Assembly (NCBI RefSeq): GCF_024706985.1
Contig: NZ_JAMCCX010000028.1
Location: 242,882 to 306,881 of the forward strand
Direction: 5' to 3'
DNA: 64,000 bases
Source of the DNA: Alicyclobacillus sp. SP_1
Lineage (GTDB): Bacteria > Bacillota > Bacilli > Alicyclobacillales > Alicyclobacillaceae
Part shown: positions 27,542-35,923 of the stretch, in pieces
How the letters are laid out: each line of letters opens with the position of its first letter
Position numbering within the stretch: the first letter of the stretch is position 1
Notes under the pieces: generated by a model
Database searches by the model: none
What the model was told of the DNA's origin: nothing
What the model saw: only the letters and a program-made list of their open reading frames with translations
Translations under genes and position numbers: made by a program

Positions 27542-28585
27542 ATGAAGCACTTATACAATAATACGCTTGGCGAATTAGTGGCCTTTCTACAAGAGGAATT
27601 TCAGGAACCAGCATTCCGAGGGCGTCAAGTGTTTGAGTGGTTATATCGTCATCGTGTCACGACAGTGGAAGATATGACGAATTTGTCGAAGACACTGCGC
27701 AGTCGACTGGCAGAAACCACGCAGTTGCAGACTTCGCGTGAGATGACGCGCCAGACGTCGCAAGTCGACGGAACCATCAAATTTTTAATTGGCTTTCAAG
27801 ACGGCGTCTCGGTCGAGACAGTCCTCATGAAACATGACTATGGACACAGTGTATGCGTGTCGACTCAAGTGGGTTGCAAGATGGGCTGTACGTTCTGTGC
27901 CTCGACGTTGGGAGGCATGATTCGGCAAATGACGGCAGGCGAAATGGTCGAGCAACTGCTCTATAGTCAGCGCCATCTGGACCTCAAAGGAGACAGGGTT
28001 TCTTCGGTGGTTTTGATGGGTTCAGGCGAGCCGATGGACAATTACGACGAGACCATGCGTTTTGTCGATATTCTTCACGAGCCAGACGGATTGAATATCG
28101 GTTATCGGCATATCACCATCTCGACGGTTGGGCTGGTTCCCGGCATCCTCCGTCTTGCCGACAACCCGCGACCCCTGACGCTTGCGGTCTCTCTGCATGC
28201 TCCCAATGATGAGTTGAGGTCGGCCATGATGCCAGTCAACAAAGCATATCCAATTGCGAAACTGATGGAAGCTTGTCATTATTATCATCAGCAAAAGGGC
28301 CGCCGAATTTCGTTTGAGTATGCGCTGGTTGGAGGGAAGAACGACCGTTTAGATCACGCTCGTCAACTGGCCGCTTTGCTCAAAAATTTACCGTGTCACG
28401 TCAATCTGATTCCTGTCAACTACGTTCCGGAGCGGAATTTGACCCGAACATCCAAAGACCAAATCACGGCATTTCGGATGGAACTTGAGCGGCTTGGGGT
28501 CAATGCGACGGTGCGTCGCGAGATGGGACACGATATTTCCGCAGCTTGTGGACAGCTGCGGGCAGAGCATATGATGCAAACTTGA
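27542..28585 (+). CDS. rlmN: Dual-specificity 23S rRNA/tRNA adenine C2 methyltransferase
   Basis: RlmN is a radical-SAM enzyme that methylates A2503 of 23S rRNA and A37 of some tRNAs. The 4Fe-4S cluster motif is CKMGCTFCAS. MGSGEPMDNYDE, AVSLHAPNDELR and NLIPVNYVPE are family signatures. The catalytic cysteines are the one in REMGHDISAACGQL near the C terminus and one nearer the middle. The length of 347 residues is standard. The ATG follows GAGAGGAGGG. It continues the def-fmt-rsmB series, and prpC follows after about 110 nt. Confidence 0.96.
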   Translation: MKHLYNNTLGELVAFLQEEFQEPAFRGRQVFEWLYRHRVTTVEDMTNLSKTLRSRLAETTQLQTSREMTRQTSQVDGTIKFLIGFQDGVSVETVLMKHDYGHSVCVSTQVGCKMGCTFCASTLGGMIRQMTAGEMVEQLLYSQRHLDLKGDRVSSVVLMGSGEPMDNYDETMRFVDILHEPDGLNIGYRHITISTVGLVPGILRLADNPRPLTLAVSLHAPNDELRSAMMPVNKAYPIAKLMEACHYYHQQKGRRISFEYALVGGKNDRLDHARQLAALLKNLPCHVNLIPVNYVPERNLTRTSKDQITAFRMELERLGVNATVRREMGHDISAACGQLRAEHMMQT

Positions 28586-28697
28586 GTCCTTGTATCATAT
28601 GGCGATGGGTCAACGGATGAGCGTATCAGCTTGATCTTAGGCACGAGTGGTTGGACCGCAGATAGACGGTATGTTGTGGATGGAGGTGGCGGTTGTG

Positions 28698-29450
28698 ATG
28701 CATTCAGCAAGATCTCACATCGGTCTTGTTCGACCGATGAATCAGGACAGTTACGCGGTGCTGGAAGACCTTCCGCAAAAACGACTGTACCTGATTGCAG
28801 ACGGTATGGGAGGGCCATCGGCTGGTGAGGTAGCTTCCCAAATTGCCGTGGAGACCGTGCAAGAAATCATCCGCAAAGAAGACCTGTCCCATCCCGAAGT
28901 GTCTTTGCGGCGCGCAATCTACGTTGCCAATCAGAAGATTTTCCAGGCCTCTCGCGCCAATGCCGACTATCTTGGTATGGGTACCACGGTCGTCGGAGCG
29001 CTGGTCGATGACGATTCGGTGAGCGTGGCTCATGTTGGGGACAGTCGGGCGTATCTTTGGCACGGCGGAAGTTTGCAGCAGGTGACGGAAGACCACTCCT
29101 TGGTCGCGGAGTTAGTGCGGCGTGGACAACTGACGGAAGATGAGGCCAGCCATCATCCGCAGCGACATATTGTCACGCGTTCTTTGGGAGCAGAAGAGCA
29201 CCATTATCCAGATGTGCAGACCTTTCGCTGGGTTCTTGGCGACATGCTTCTCCTGTGCTCAGATGGCCTGTCGAATTTAGTCAGCCCATCTGAAATCGCC
29301 TCGTATGTCGAGGCAGTTTCTGCAGCACCGTCGCAATCCGCTTTAGACCGGGTGACGTCCACGCTCGTTCAATTGGCGCTCGATCGCGGTGGCAGTGACA
29401 ACATCACGCTGATCTTGATTTGCCATGGCCCTGGAGGTGAAGTGGAGTGA
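28698..29450 (+). CDS. prpC: PP2C-family serine/threonine phosphatase PrpC
   Basis: PrpC removes phosphate from proteins modified by the kinase PrkC, which is encoded next. The metal-binding aspartates lie in RPMNQDSYAV, IADGMGGPSAGE, CSDGLSNLV and GGSDNITLI, and the HVGDSRAYL strand is typical. I choose ATG 28698, because GGAGGTG lies 9 nt upstream and the protein then aligns with PrpC from its first residues (250 aa). Longer frames from 28647 read through the ribosome site. Its stop overlaps the prkC GTG start by 4 nt. Confidence 0.94.
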   Translation: MHSARSHIGLVRPMNQDSYAVLEDLPQKRLYLIADGMGGPSAGEVASQIAVETVQEIIRKEDLSHPEVSLRRAIYVANQKIFQASRANADYLGMGTTVVGALVDDDSVSVAHVGDSRAYLWHGGSLQQVTEDHSLVAELVRRGQLTEDEASHHPQRHIVTRSLGAEEHHYPDVQTFRWVLGDMLLLCSDGLSNLVSPSEIASYVEAVSAAPSQSALDRVTSTLVQLALDRGGSDNITLILICHGPGGEVE

Positions 29451-31453
29451 CGGAGCAAATTCTCAGCGGCCGATATCGAATCGAGGAAGCCATCGGTGGT
29501 GGCGGAATGGCCGTGGTGTACCGAGCCGTCGACGAGTTGTTGGGTCGAACGGTCGCCGTCAAAATGCTCCGTCCCCAATTCGCTGGAGATGAGGAGTTCG
29601 TTTCGCGATTTCGGCAAGAGGCGCAGGCTGCGGCCAAACTATCGCATCCGAATATCGTGAATTTATACGATGTTGGAATGTCCGGAAACGAGTACTTCAT
29701 CGTCATGGAATATGTCGATGGGCCAACTTTGAAAGATCTCATTAAATCTAAAGGCGCTCTTCCTGTTGAAGAAGTCGTCGACATCTCGGCGCAGATTTGT
29801 GAAGCTCTGGCGCACGCCCATGAGCACCGCATCATTCATCGGGACATCAAGCCGCATAACATTCTCCTGACGAAGTCTGGAATTGTAAAAGTAACGGACT
29901 TTGGCATTGCAAGGGCCGTTACAGGGACGACCATCACGGACCGCCAGGCGACTTCCGTGCTCGGGTCGGTTCACTATTTTTCGCCGGAGCAAGCGCGCGG
30001 CGGACAGACAGATGTCAAGAGTGACATTTACAGTCTCGGCGTGGTCATGTATGAGATGCTCACTGGTGAGCTCCCGTTTTCTGGAGACTCGCCGGTCAGC
30101 GTGGCGCTTAAGCATTTGCGCGAAGAGTTTGTCGAGCCTCGACAAATCGACCGGAGTATTCCGCAAAGCATAGAAAATATCGTGTTGAGAGCGTTGGCCA
30201 AATCTCCGTCTGCACGCTATCCTGACATGGAAAGCATGTTGGCCGATTTGAACGATGCCCTAAAGACGCCGAATGTACCGAAGTTTATTCTGCCTAAAGA
30301 GGCAACCGAGGAAACCATCGCCATTCCGGTTGTCCGGGATGGAGCGCTGATGAGCACAGACCGCAACAAAGGAAAACAGAAGGGTAAAAAAAAGCAAAAG
30401 AAGAAACGCAGTTGGTGGCAGCGCCTCTTGATGGTGATTTTAGTGTTGGTTGTGATAGTGCTGGGCGGTCTTGCGGCACTGTATATTTTGATGCGAGTCC
30501 TGGCAGTACCGAACGTCGCCTTGCCAAGCGTCGTTGGTGAGACCGAAAGTCAAGCGGTGGCCACGCTCGAGTCGGCAGGATTCAAAGCGAGTCAAATTCA
30601 CGAAGAGACTGGCACGAGCAAACAGCACAAAGGGATTGTCTTTGACCAAAGCCCACAAGGGCCAACGAAGGTCAAGCAGACTCGAACCATCACGCTTTAT
30701 GTGAGCACTGGTGCTCCCCGTTTAAAGATGCCTGATTTGACTGGAGTGACCGAAGACGAGGCCAAATTGACGTTGATGGACGCTGGCTTTTCGGACAGCC
30801 ACATTGTTGTCAAAACCGAATCGAGTAGCAATACACCGTCGGGTGAGGTGATTTCCACAGAGCCGACGGCAGGGTCAGAGGTTCAAAGTGACGCGACGGT
30901 GACACTCTATGTATCGTCTCAGCCAGCGACCACGGTGGTGCCAAATGTCGTCGGAATGACCTATCAAGATGCATTGAAAGCTCTGCAAGCAGCCAATTTG
31001 CAAGTAGGTCAAGTGACGCCAGTGGCATCCACTCAGCCGAATCAAACGGTTGTCCAGACGTCGCCTGCCGTCGGTACGACCGTCAAACCGAATACCGTCG
31101 TCAACCTCGACATCGCGGACAATACAGGTCAGACCACATCGCCCACGAATAGCACGGGGACAGGCAATAGCACCAGTCCGTCTGGCAGTACGCCAACAAG
31201 TCCATCGGAACCTCCAGCGGGATCGACCGCTCACGAAGTCAAGGTGACCGTCCCAGTCAATCCGGGAAGTCCGCCAGTGCAGGTGGAGATTGATGTCAAT
31301 GATGCAGAAGGCAATGACCAGACGGTCGTTCAGCAGACGATTACGAAAACCACGTCTTGGACGGAAACCATCTATCTCATGCCCGGCACCACGGGTCAAG
31401 TGGATGTCTATTTGAACGGTCAATTGGCAAAGCAATTCACGGTCCAAGGATGA
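29447..31453 (+). CDS. prkC: Membrane Ser/Thr kinase with PASTA repeats (PrkC)
   Basis: PrkC-type kinases sense muropeptides or lipid II through external PASTA repeats and control germination, cell wall and translation factors. The cytosolic kinase domain (about residues 1-270) has a glycine loop with GGGGMAVVYRA, the lysine in TVAVKML, HRDIKPHNILL and DFGIAR. A very basic juxtamembrane stretch (KGKQKGKKKQKKKR) and one membrane span near 326-349 follow. Three PASTA repeats occupy about 354-565. Then come a Ser/Thr/Pro-rich linker and a C-terminal domain of about 70 residues with predicted beta strands (VPVNPGSPPVQVEIDVND). That module resembles the tail of B. subtilis PrkC. The GTG start overlaps prpC. 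Confidence 0.95.
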   Translation: MTEQILSGRYRIEEAIGGGGMAVVYRAVDELLGRTVAVKMLRPQFAGDEEFVSRFRQEAQAAAKLSHPNIVNLYDVGMSGNEYFIVMEYVDGPTLKDLIKSKGALPVEEVVDISAQICEALAHAHEHRIIHRDIKPHNILLTKSGIVKVTDFGIARAVTGTTITDRQATSVLGSVHYFSPEQARGGQTDVKSDIYSLGVVMYEMLTGELPFSGDSPVSVALKHLREEFVEPRQIDRSIPQSIENIVLRALAKSPSARYPDMESMLADLNDALKTPNVPKFILPKEATEETIAIPVVRDGALMSTDRNKGKQKGKKKQKKKRSWWQRLLMVILVLVVIVLGGLAALYILMRVLAVPNVALPSVVGETESQAVATLESAGFKASQIHEETGTSKQHKGIVFDQSPQGPTKVKQTRTITLYVSTGAPRLKMPDLTGVTEDEAKLTLMDAGFSDSHIVVKTESSSNTPSGEVISTEPTAGSEVQSDATVTLYVSSQPATTVVPNVVGMTYQDALKALQAANLQVGQVTPVASTQPNQTVVQTSPAVGTTVKPNTVVNLDIADNTGQTTSPTNSTGTGNSTSPSGSTPTSPSEPPAGSTAHEVKVTVPVNPGSPPVQVEIDVNDAEGNDQTVVQQTITKTTSWTETIYLMPGTTGQVDVYLNGQLAKQFTVQG

Positions 31454-31487
31454 CGCGGCGGATGCGTCGCTGAAAGAGGTGATGGCG

Positions 31488-32363
31488 GTGCCGACAGGAA
31501 TTGTCACGGGTGCGCGTGGTGGTTTTTTTCAGGTGTACGCAGAAGGCGTCTCTCGGCGCTGCCGCGCGCGCGGCATTCTGAAACGGGATGGAAAGAAAAT
31601 TTTTGTGGGCGATCACGTTGATTTCGAGCCAATTGGCACGGAAGAGGGGATTGTCGCTGCGGTGCACGAGCGAAAAACGCTCTTAGTGCGACCTCCGATT
31701 GCGAACGTCGACCAGGCTCTCTTGGTTTTTTCGTTAGTAGAGCCAGACATTGCATATGTTTTGCTAGACCGACTGCTGGTCGTGGTGCAGGCAGCTGGTG
31801 TCGCGCCAGTGGTGGTTTTTTCGAAAACCGATTTGGCGCAGAAAGAACAACTAGACCAGGCAGTGGCGATGTACACCAAGACGGGGTTTCCGGTTTTGAC
31901 CACGAATCGACTGGAAGGGAACGCGAAGACTTTGTTCGCGCCTTTGCTCAGCCAGCACATCACAGTCTTCGCTGGCCCCTCTGGCGCCGGTAAGTCGTCG
32001 CTTGCCAATCAGTTGGACGAACGCTTGCAACTGTCCACAGGCGATGTGAGCGAAAAGCTGGGGCGAGGGCGACATACCACTCGGCATGTCCAGCTTTGGC
32101 CGATTTTAGAGAATGGCTGGGTCGCCGATGCACCTGGCTTCAGCCAATTGGATGTCAATCTCCCGTCTCGAGACATTCGCAGCTATTATCCGGACTTTCT
32201 GCGTTTCCAGGAAGAGTGCGAGTATCGCGGGTGTCTACATTTGGATGAGTCCGATTGCGGCGTGGAACGGGCGGCGGCGCGCGGTGACGTGGCGCCGTTG
32301 CGACTCTTTCACTATCGTCAGATTGTTCAGGATGTGATGGAACGGGAGGCGCGTCAGTATTGA
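31488..32363 (+). CDS. rsgA: Ribosome small-subunit GTPase RsgA
   Basis: RsgA is a circularly permuted GTPase that checks late 30S maturation. An N-terminal OB fold (RRCRARGILKRDGKKIFVGDHVDFE) comes first. The G motifs follow in permuted order: SKTD (G4), GPSGAGKSSLANQL (G1, near residue 163), GRGRHTTRHVQL (G2) and DAPGFSQL (G3). A zinc-binding tail carries CEYRGCLHLDESDCGV. I choose GTG 31488, because GAGG lies 8 nt before it and the N terminus (VPTGIVTGARGGFF) then aligns with B. subtilis RsgA. ATG 31482 is possible. It overlaps rpe by 4 nt. Confidence 0.94.
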   Translation: MPTGIVTGARGGFFQVYAEGVSRRCRARGILKRDGKKIFVGDHVDFEPIGTEEGIVAAVHERKTLLVRPPIANVDQALLVFSLVEPDIAYVLLDRLLVVVQAAGVAPVVVFSKTDLAQKEQLDQAVAMYTKTGFPVLTTNRLEGNAKTLFAPLLSQHITVFAGPSGAGKSSLANQLDERLQLSTGDVSEKLGRGRHTTRHVQLWPILENGWVADAPGFSQLDVNLPSRDIRSYYPDFLRFQEECEYRGCLHLDESDCGVERAAARGDVAPLRLFHYRQIVQDVMEREARQY

Positions 32364-33025
32364 AGCATATCATTGCACCGTCGATTTTATCGGCGGATTT
32401 CGGACGCTTGCGAGCGGAAGTAGACGAAGTCGTGCAAGCGGGTGCGGAGTGGTTACACATTGACGTCATGGACGGACAATTTGTTCCTAACCTCTCCATG
32501 GGTAGCCTTGTGGTTAAGGCGTTGCGCCCACATTTTTCGGTGGAGATGGACGTACACTTGATGGTCGTTTCACCAGAGCGATATGTTGAGCAATTTGCTG
32601 AGTCCGGAGCGGACAGGATATCGATTCATGTGGAGGCCACGGACCACTCGTACCGAGCCTTGCAACAAATTCGTCAAGCTGGATGCAAGGCAGGCGTTGC
32701 ACTCAATCCAGGGACGCCGCTCGAGGTGCTTCGCTGGTTGGCGGGCGAGTATGACTATGTCAATTTGATGACGGTCAACCCGGGTTTTGGTGGGCAGCAA
32801 TTTTTGACCACGATGCTTCCGAAAATTCGAGAAGCGAGGCGTATGCTGGACGAACTGTCAACGGCATCGTTGGACCTCGAAATTGATGGAGGTGTGTCGG
32901 CGGAGACGATTGGCGCTGCTTCCGCCCATGGGGCCAATGTCTTCGTGGTGGGTACCGCTCTCTTTGGAGCGGACCATCGGGGTGCGCGGATGCGTGAATT
33001 AATGTCTGGGCCAGCTTGGACCTGA
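32360..33025 (+). CDS. rpe: Ribulose-phosphate 3-epimerase
   Basis: Rpe interconverts ribulose 5-phosphate and xylulose 5-phosphate in the pentose phosphate pathway. The TIM barrel shows APSILSADFGRLRAEV, HIDVMDGQFVPNLSMG (metal and catalytic residues), MDVHLMV, VNLMTVNPGFGGQ and EIDGGVS. The length of 221 residues is standard. The TTG start overlaps the rsgA stop and follows GGGAGG by 10 nt. In B. subtilis rpe is followed by thiN and spoVM. Here thiN is absent and spoVM comes directly. Confidence 0.95.
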   Translation: MKHIIAPSILSADFGRLRAEVDEVVQAGAEWLHIDVMDGQFVPNLSMGSLVVKALRPHFSVEMDVHLMVVSPERYVEQFAESGADRISIHVEATDHSYRALQQIRQAGCKAGVALNPGTPLEVLRWLAGEYDYVNLMTVNPGFGGQQFLTTMLPKIREARRMLDELSTASLDLEIDGGVSAETIGAASAHGANVFVVGTALFGADHRGARMRELMSGPAWT

Positions 33026-33027
33026 GC

Positions 33028-33057
33028 GCACATTTCCGGAACCGAGGAATATACATC
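33028..33057 (+). promoter_or_regulatory. Possible mother-cell sigma-E promoter of spoVM
   Basis: GCACATT (33028-33034) fits the sigma-E -35 consensus KMATATT at 6 of 7 positions. TATACATC (33050-33057) fits the -10 CATACAHT at 6 of 8, with 15 nt between. B. subtilis spoVM is known to be sigma-E dependent, which makes the match plausible. Partial matches of this quality do occur by chance. Confidence 0.35.
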
Positions 33058-33122
33058 TAGGGATGGTGACCGTTACTTCCGTCACGTTCGCCGACGTGCT
33101 TCCACAGGGGAGGGAAAGTGTG

Positions 33123-33203
33123 TTGAAATTTTACACGATTAAACTTCCGAGATTCCTGGGCGGGATTGTCAAGGCGTTCTTGGGAACGGTCTCAAAAGAC
33201 TGA
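33123..33203 (+). CDS. spoVM: Stage V sporulation protein M
   Basis: The 26-residue product begins MKFYTIKLPRFLGG and ends FLGTVSKD. It aligns without gaps over the full length of B. subtilis SpoVM. SpoVM is an amphipathic helix that recognises the positive curvature of the forespore outer membrane and anchors the coat protein SpoIVA. The conserved proline in the N-terminal part is kept. The start is TTG 33123, with GGGGAGGG (33107-33114) 8 nt upstream. Position after rpe and before rpmB matches B. subtilis. The gene is easy to miss because of its size and start codon. Confidence 0.95.
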   Translation: MKFYTIKLPRFLGGIVKAFLGTVSKD

Positions 33204-33291
33204 TTCGCTGCTTTCGAACATTTCCTCGCCAGGTCTGTTTGAGTCACCGCTCTCATCTTCCGCGCCACATCCCGTGTCGGACCAGCACACG

Positions 33292-33319
33292 AAAAAAAGC
33301 ACCCTTGGGTGCTTTTTTT
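33292..33319. terminator. Bidirectional intrinsic terminator between spoVM and rpmB
   Basis: The GCACCC (33299-33304) and GGGTGC (33307-33312) arms are flanked by seven A on the left and seven T on the right. The hairpin is therefore followed by a U-tract on either strand. It separates two convergent genes. Confidence 0.92.
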
Positions 33320-33337
33320 CGCCATAATCCACATTCT

Positions 33338-33529
33338 TCAAACTGCCCTGGTCACTTTTCCAGCTTTCAGGCAGCTTGTGCACACTCGCATCCGCTTCAC
33401 GGTTCCGTTCACGTTGACGCGAACGGGCTGAATGTTTGGGAGCCAGCGGCGCTTCGTAAGAATATGGGAGTGGCTGACCTTGTGGCCGACCTGTGGGCCT
33501 TTGCCACACACATCACACCGTCTCGCCAT
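33338..33529 (-). CDS. rpmB: Ribosomal protein bL28
   Basis: This large-subunit protein has 63 residues and opens with [22 protein letters not shown]. It has two CxxC pairs (CDVC and CTSC), so it is the zinc-binding form. ATG 33529 follows AGGAGGTG by 7 nt. A frame starting at 33550 would begin inside the ribosome site. The minus orientation between spoVM and the asp23-like gene matches B. subtilis. Confidence 0.95.
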   Translation of the reverse strand: MARRCDVCGKGPQVGHKVSHSHILTKRRWLPNIQPVRVNVNGTVKRMRVCTSCLKAGKVTRAV

Positions 33530-33599
33530 GTCATCGCACCTCCTAGGCATCCGATACCGCCTTGCCGGCAGAAATCGCAGCCGTTCGTTAACCCAAGCT

Positions 33600-33628
33600 A
33601 TATTAGCACAGCCCTTGTGTCACTGCAA
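33600..33628 (-). promoter_or_regulatory. Promoter of rpmB
   Basis: On the minus strand TTGCAG (33628-33623), 17 nt and TAATAT (33605-33600) form a good sigma-A promoter about 70 nt before the rpmB start. Confidence 0.7.
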
Positions 33629-33749
33629 TCCTTGTCGCACTCGAATCCTTCTGAACTTCTCTGAGCGAGGCATCTCACTTTGCACGAAATGGCCTGAGTG
33701 ACTCCTTTTGTGTATTTTCAGAAAGTGGTTGTAACTGACTCGCGGCTGG

Positions 33750-33778
33750 TTTCCACGCCACAAACCTTATAGTACAAT
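33750..33778 (+). promoter_or_regulatory. Promoter of the yloU-fakA operon
   Basis: TTTCCA (33750-33755), 17 nt and TACAAT (33773-33778). Directly after it AACTTAGCA occurs twice (33781-33789 and 33792-33800), overlapping the expected transcription start. The rest of the 294-nt gap to rpmB holds nothing I can name. Confidence 0.55.
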
Positions 33779-33823
33779 ATAACTTAGCAAAAACTTAGCA
33801 GAGACGACCAAAGGAGGTTGACC

Positions 33824-34192
33824 ATGCCGAAAGCCATCGAAACTCCGCTCGGCCAGGTGACCGTTGTTGAAGATGTGATTGCGACCATCGCGGGGTATGC
33901 TGCCATGGACTGTTATGGATTAGTCGGCATGGCGTCCAGGCGTCAGGTCAAGGATAGTTTGACCGAGTTGCTTGGTAGAGAGAATCCTGGAAAAGGTGTA
34001 GAAGTTCGAGTGAAAGATACTGGCGACTTAGAAGTGGATTTGTATACAATTGTGTCGTATGGCACCAACATCTTTGAAGTAGCTCAAAATGTTCGCGAAA
34101 AGGTCCGTTATGTGCTTCAGGAAACCGTTGGGACGGAGGTTGGCAAAGTCAACATCTTCGTCCAAGGAGTTCGCATTGCGGGCGAGAGTTAG
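33824..34192 (+). CDS. yloU: Asp23/Gls24-family envelope stress protein (YloU)
   Basis: A 122-residue Asp23-family protein. These are abundant small proteins linked to envelope stress, and in Bacillota one copy lies before the fatty-acid kinase gene. Typical segments are TPLGQVTVVEDVIATIAGYAAMDCYGLVGMASR and VDLYTIVSYGTNIFEVAQNVREKVRYVL. ATG 33824 follows AAAGGAGG by 6 nt; a TTG six nt earlier is ruled out by that spacing. It is probably co-transcribed with the fakA-like gene 9 nt downstream. The precise function is not known. Confidence 0.9.
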   Translation: MPKAIETPLGQVTVVEDVIATIAGYAAMDCYGLVGMASRRQVKDSLTELLGRENPGKGVEVRVKDTGDLEVDLYTIVSYGTNIFEVAQNVREKVRYVLQETVGTEVGKVNIFVQGVRIAGES

Positions 34193-34201
34193 GAGCGGCG
34201 G

Positions 34202-35917
34202 ATGAGGAAGATATCGGAACTCAACATGGATGAATTCCGTAATTTGCTTGGGTTCGGTCATGCATCGTTACAACAACATGTAGCCCAGGTAAATGCGCAA
34301 AATGTATTTCCGGTGCCGGATGGAGACACTGGAACAAATATGGAAATGTCTTATGCGTCAGGTATGAGAGCGGTCTTGAAAAATGACGTTCAGACGCTGC
34401 CTGGATTGGCGAAGGCTTTTGCAGAAGGTCTGTTGATGGGTGCGCGTGGAAATTCGGGCGTTATTTTGTCGCAGCTGTGCAGAGGCTTTCAGAAGGGGAT
34501 TGGAACCAGCGCGGTACTGACACCGACCTTGTTTGCCCAATCGCTGGAGGCGGGTGTGGCCATCGCGTATCGAGCGGTGTCGAAACCGGTCGAAGGGACC
34601 ATCTTAACAGTCGCAAGAGAAGCAGCCGCAGCTGCTTCTCTTGCTGCGCATGAGTCGAACGACTTTTGCGGCGTGATGGACGCAGTCGTAACTGCCGCCA
34701 AAGAGACTCTCAGTCGCACACCTGAGTTGTTGCCAGTGCTGCGTCAAGCAGGTGTGGTTGATTCTGGCGGTCAAGGATTTGTGTTTCTCTGCGAAGGGTT
34801 TCTTCGGTATGTCAAGGGTCTCGCCGAGGCTGGCGGTGGAGTACCTCCTGCCCTTCTAGATGGGATGTATGAGTCTTTGCAGACGACGGACTCTAAGCTT
34901 GCGACCGTTGCTATCGCTGCTGATTCCCGACACGAATTTGGCGAGTTTGGATACTGTACTGAAGTGCTCGTGCGTGTAGCGGGATCGGCCGATGCAGTCG
35001 CTCGGAAATTTCGCGACAAATTCTCCAAATACGGGGATTCCCTCGTGGTGGTTGCGGCAGACACGATAGTTCGTGTCCACGTGCACACCTTGCATCCGGG
35101 TAAGGTATTGGAAGATGCGTTGACCGCTGGAAGTCTCCTTCAGGTGAAAGTCGAGAATATGACGGAGCAACATCGTGAGCTTGTGAGTGATGATGAACTC
35201 AATAGCAAAAATAAGAGCGATGCGCCGGCCGCTGAGAAAGGCGCGCCACAATCGCTCCGCTCGCAAGCTGTGGCGGTGATTAGCGCTGCTTCGGGTGCGG
35301 GGTTTGAAGAGGTGTTCACTTCGCTCGGAGTTGCGGTCGTCCGCGGAATACAAGCGGGCAATCCGAGTACTGAAGAGTGGCTGGAAGCGGTGGCTGCTGC
35401 TGGTGCCGAGAACTGCATTCTGCTTCCAAACAACAAAAATGTCTGGATGGCTGCGGAGCAGGTGCCGTCTTTGGTCAAAAGCCAACGCGTCGTCGTCATT
35501 CCAACATTGACGCCACTGCACGGTATTGAGGCCGCTGTCGCCTATTTGCCGGAGCAGAGTTTGGAGGCGAATGTTGAGCGAATGACGGCTGCTGTCGAAG
35601 CCATCGTCGTGGGTCAAGTCGCCATGGCAGTTAAGGATACAGTCTATCAAGATAAACCGGTGCGTGCCGGAGAATATTTGGGATTGTTAAACGACGAATT
35701 GCAAGTCGTTGGTTCGACCCGTGAAGAGGCGTTGATGGAAGTGGCCAGGTGGATATATCGGGACAATGCCGAGCTCATGACCATTTTTTGTGGAGAGTCG
35801 GTGTCTCGCGACGAGCAGATCGGTTTGCAGAAGTTGGTCGAAGAGAGATTTCCTCTTTCCTGTGAAGTCAAGGAAGGCGGTCAGCCAGTTTTTGATTACC
35901 TAATTGTCGTGGAGTGA
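34202..35917 (+). CDS. fakA: Fatty-acid kinase ATP-binding subunit FakA / YloV (DAK2-DegV-like)
   Basis: FakA phosphorylates fatty acids held by a FakB (DegV-type) partner, feeding acyl phosphate to PlsY. The N-terminal DhaL domain shows the Mg/ATP motif VPDGDTGTNMEMS and GLLMGARGNSGVILSQLCRG. A central domain with FGYCTEVLVR and a C-terminal DegV-like half follow; the latter includes LPNNKNVWMAAEQ and IPTLTPLHGIEAAVAY. The length is 571 residues, slightly above B. subtilis YloV. No fakB lies in the window. The plsX-fab cluster 12 kb downstream uses the same acyl-phosphate chemistry. Confidence 0.88.
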   Translation: MRKISELNMDEFRNLLGFGHASLQQHVAQVNAQNVFPVPDGDTGTNMEMSYASGMRAVLKNDVQTLPGLAKAFAEGLLMGARGNSGVILSQLCRGFQKGIGTSAVLTPTLFAQSLEAGVAIAYRAVSKPVEGTILTVAREAAAAASLAAHESNDFCGVMDAVVTAAKETLSRTPELLPVLRQAGVVDSGGQGFVFLCEGFLRYVKGLAEAGGGVPPALLDGMYESLQTTDSKLATVAIAADSRHEFGEFGYCTEVLVRVAGSADAVARKFRDKFSKYGDSLVVVAADTIVRVHVHTLHPGKVLEDALTAGSLLQVKVENMTEQHRELVSDDELNSKNKSDAPAAEKGAPQSLRSQAVAVISAASGAGFEEVFTSLGVAVVRGIQAGNPSTEEWLEAVAAAGAENCILLPNNKNVWMAAEQVPSLVKSQRVVVIPTLTPLHGIEAAVAYLPEQSLEANVERMTAAVEAIVVGQVAMAVKDTVYQDKPVRAGEYLGLLNDELQVVGSTREEALMEVARWIYRDNAELMTIFCGESVSRDEQIGLQKLVEERFPLSCEVKEGGQPVFDYLIVVE

Positions 35918-35923
35918 GGTCTC

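Noticed and set aside
30875..31507. 210-codon minus-strand frame opposite prkC
   Set aside because: Arg- and His-rich shadow of the PASTA and Ser/Thr-rich coding sequence; no family features.
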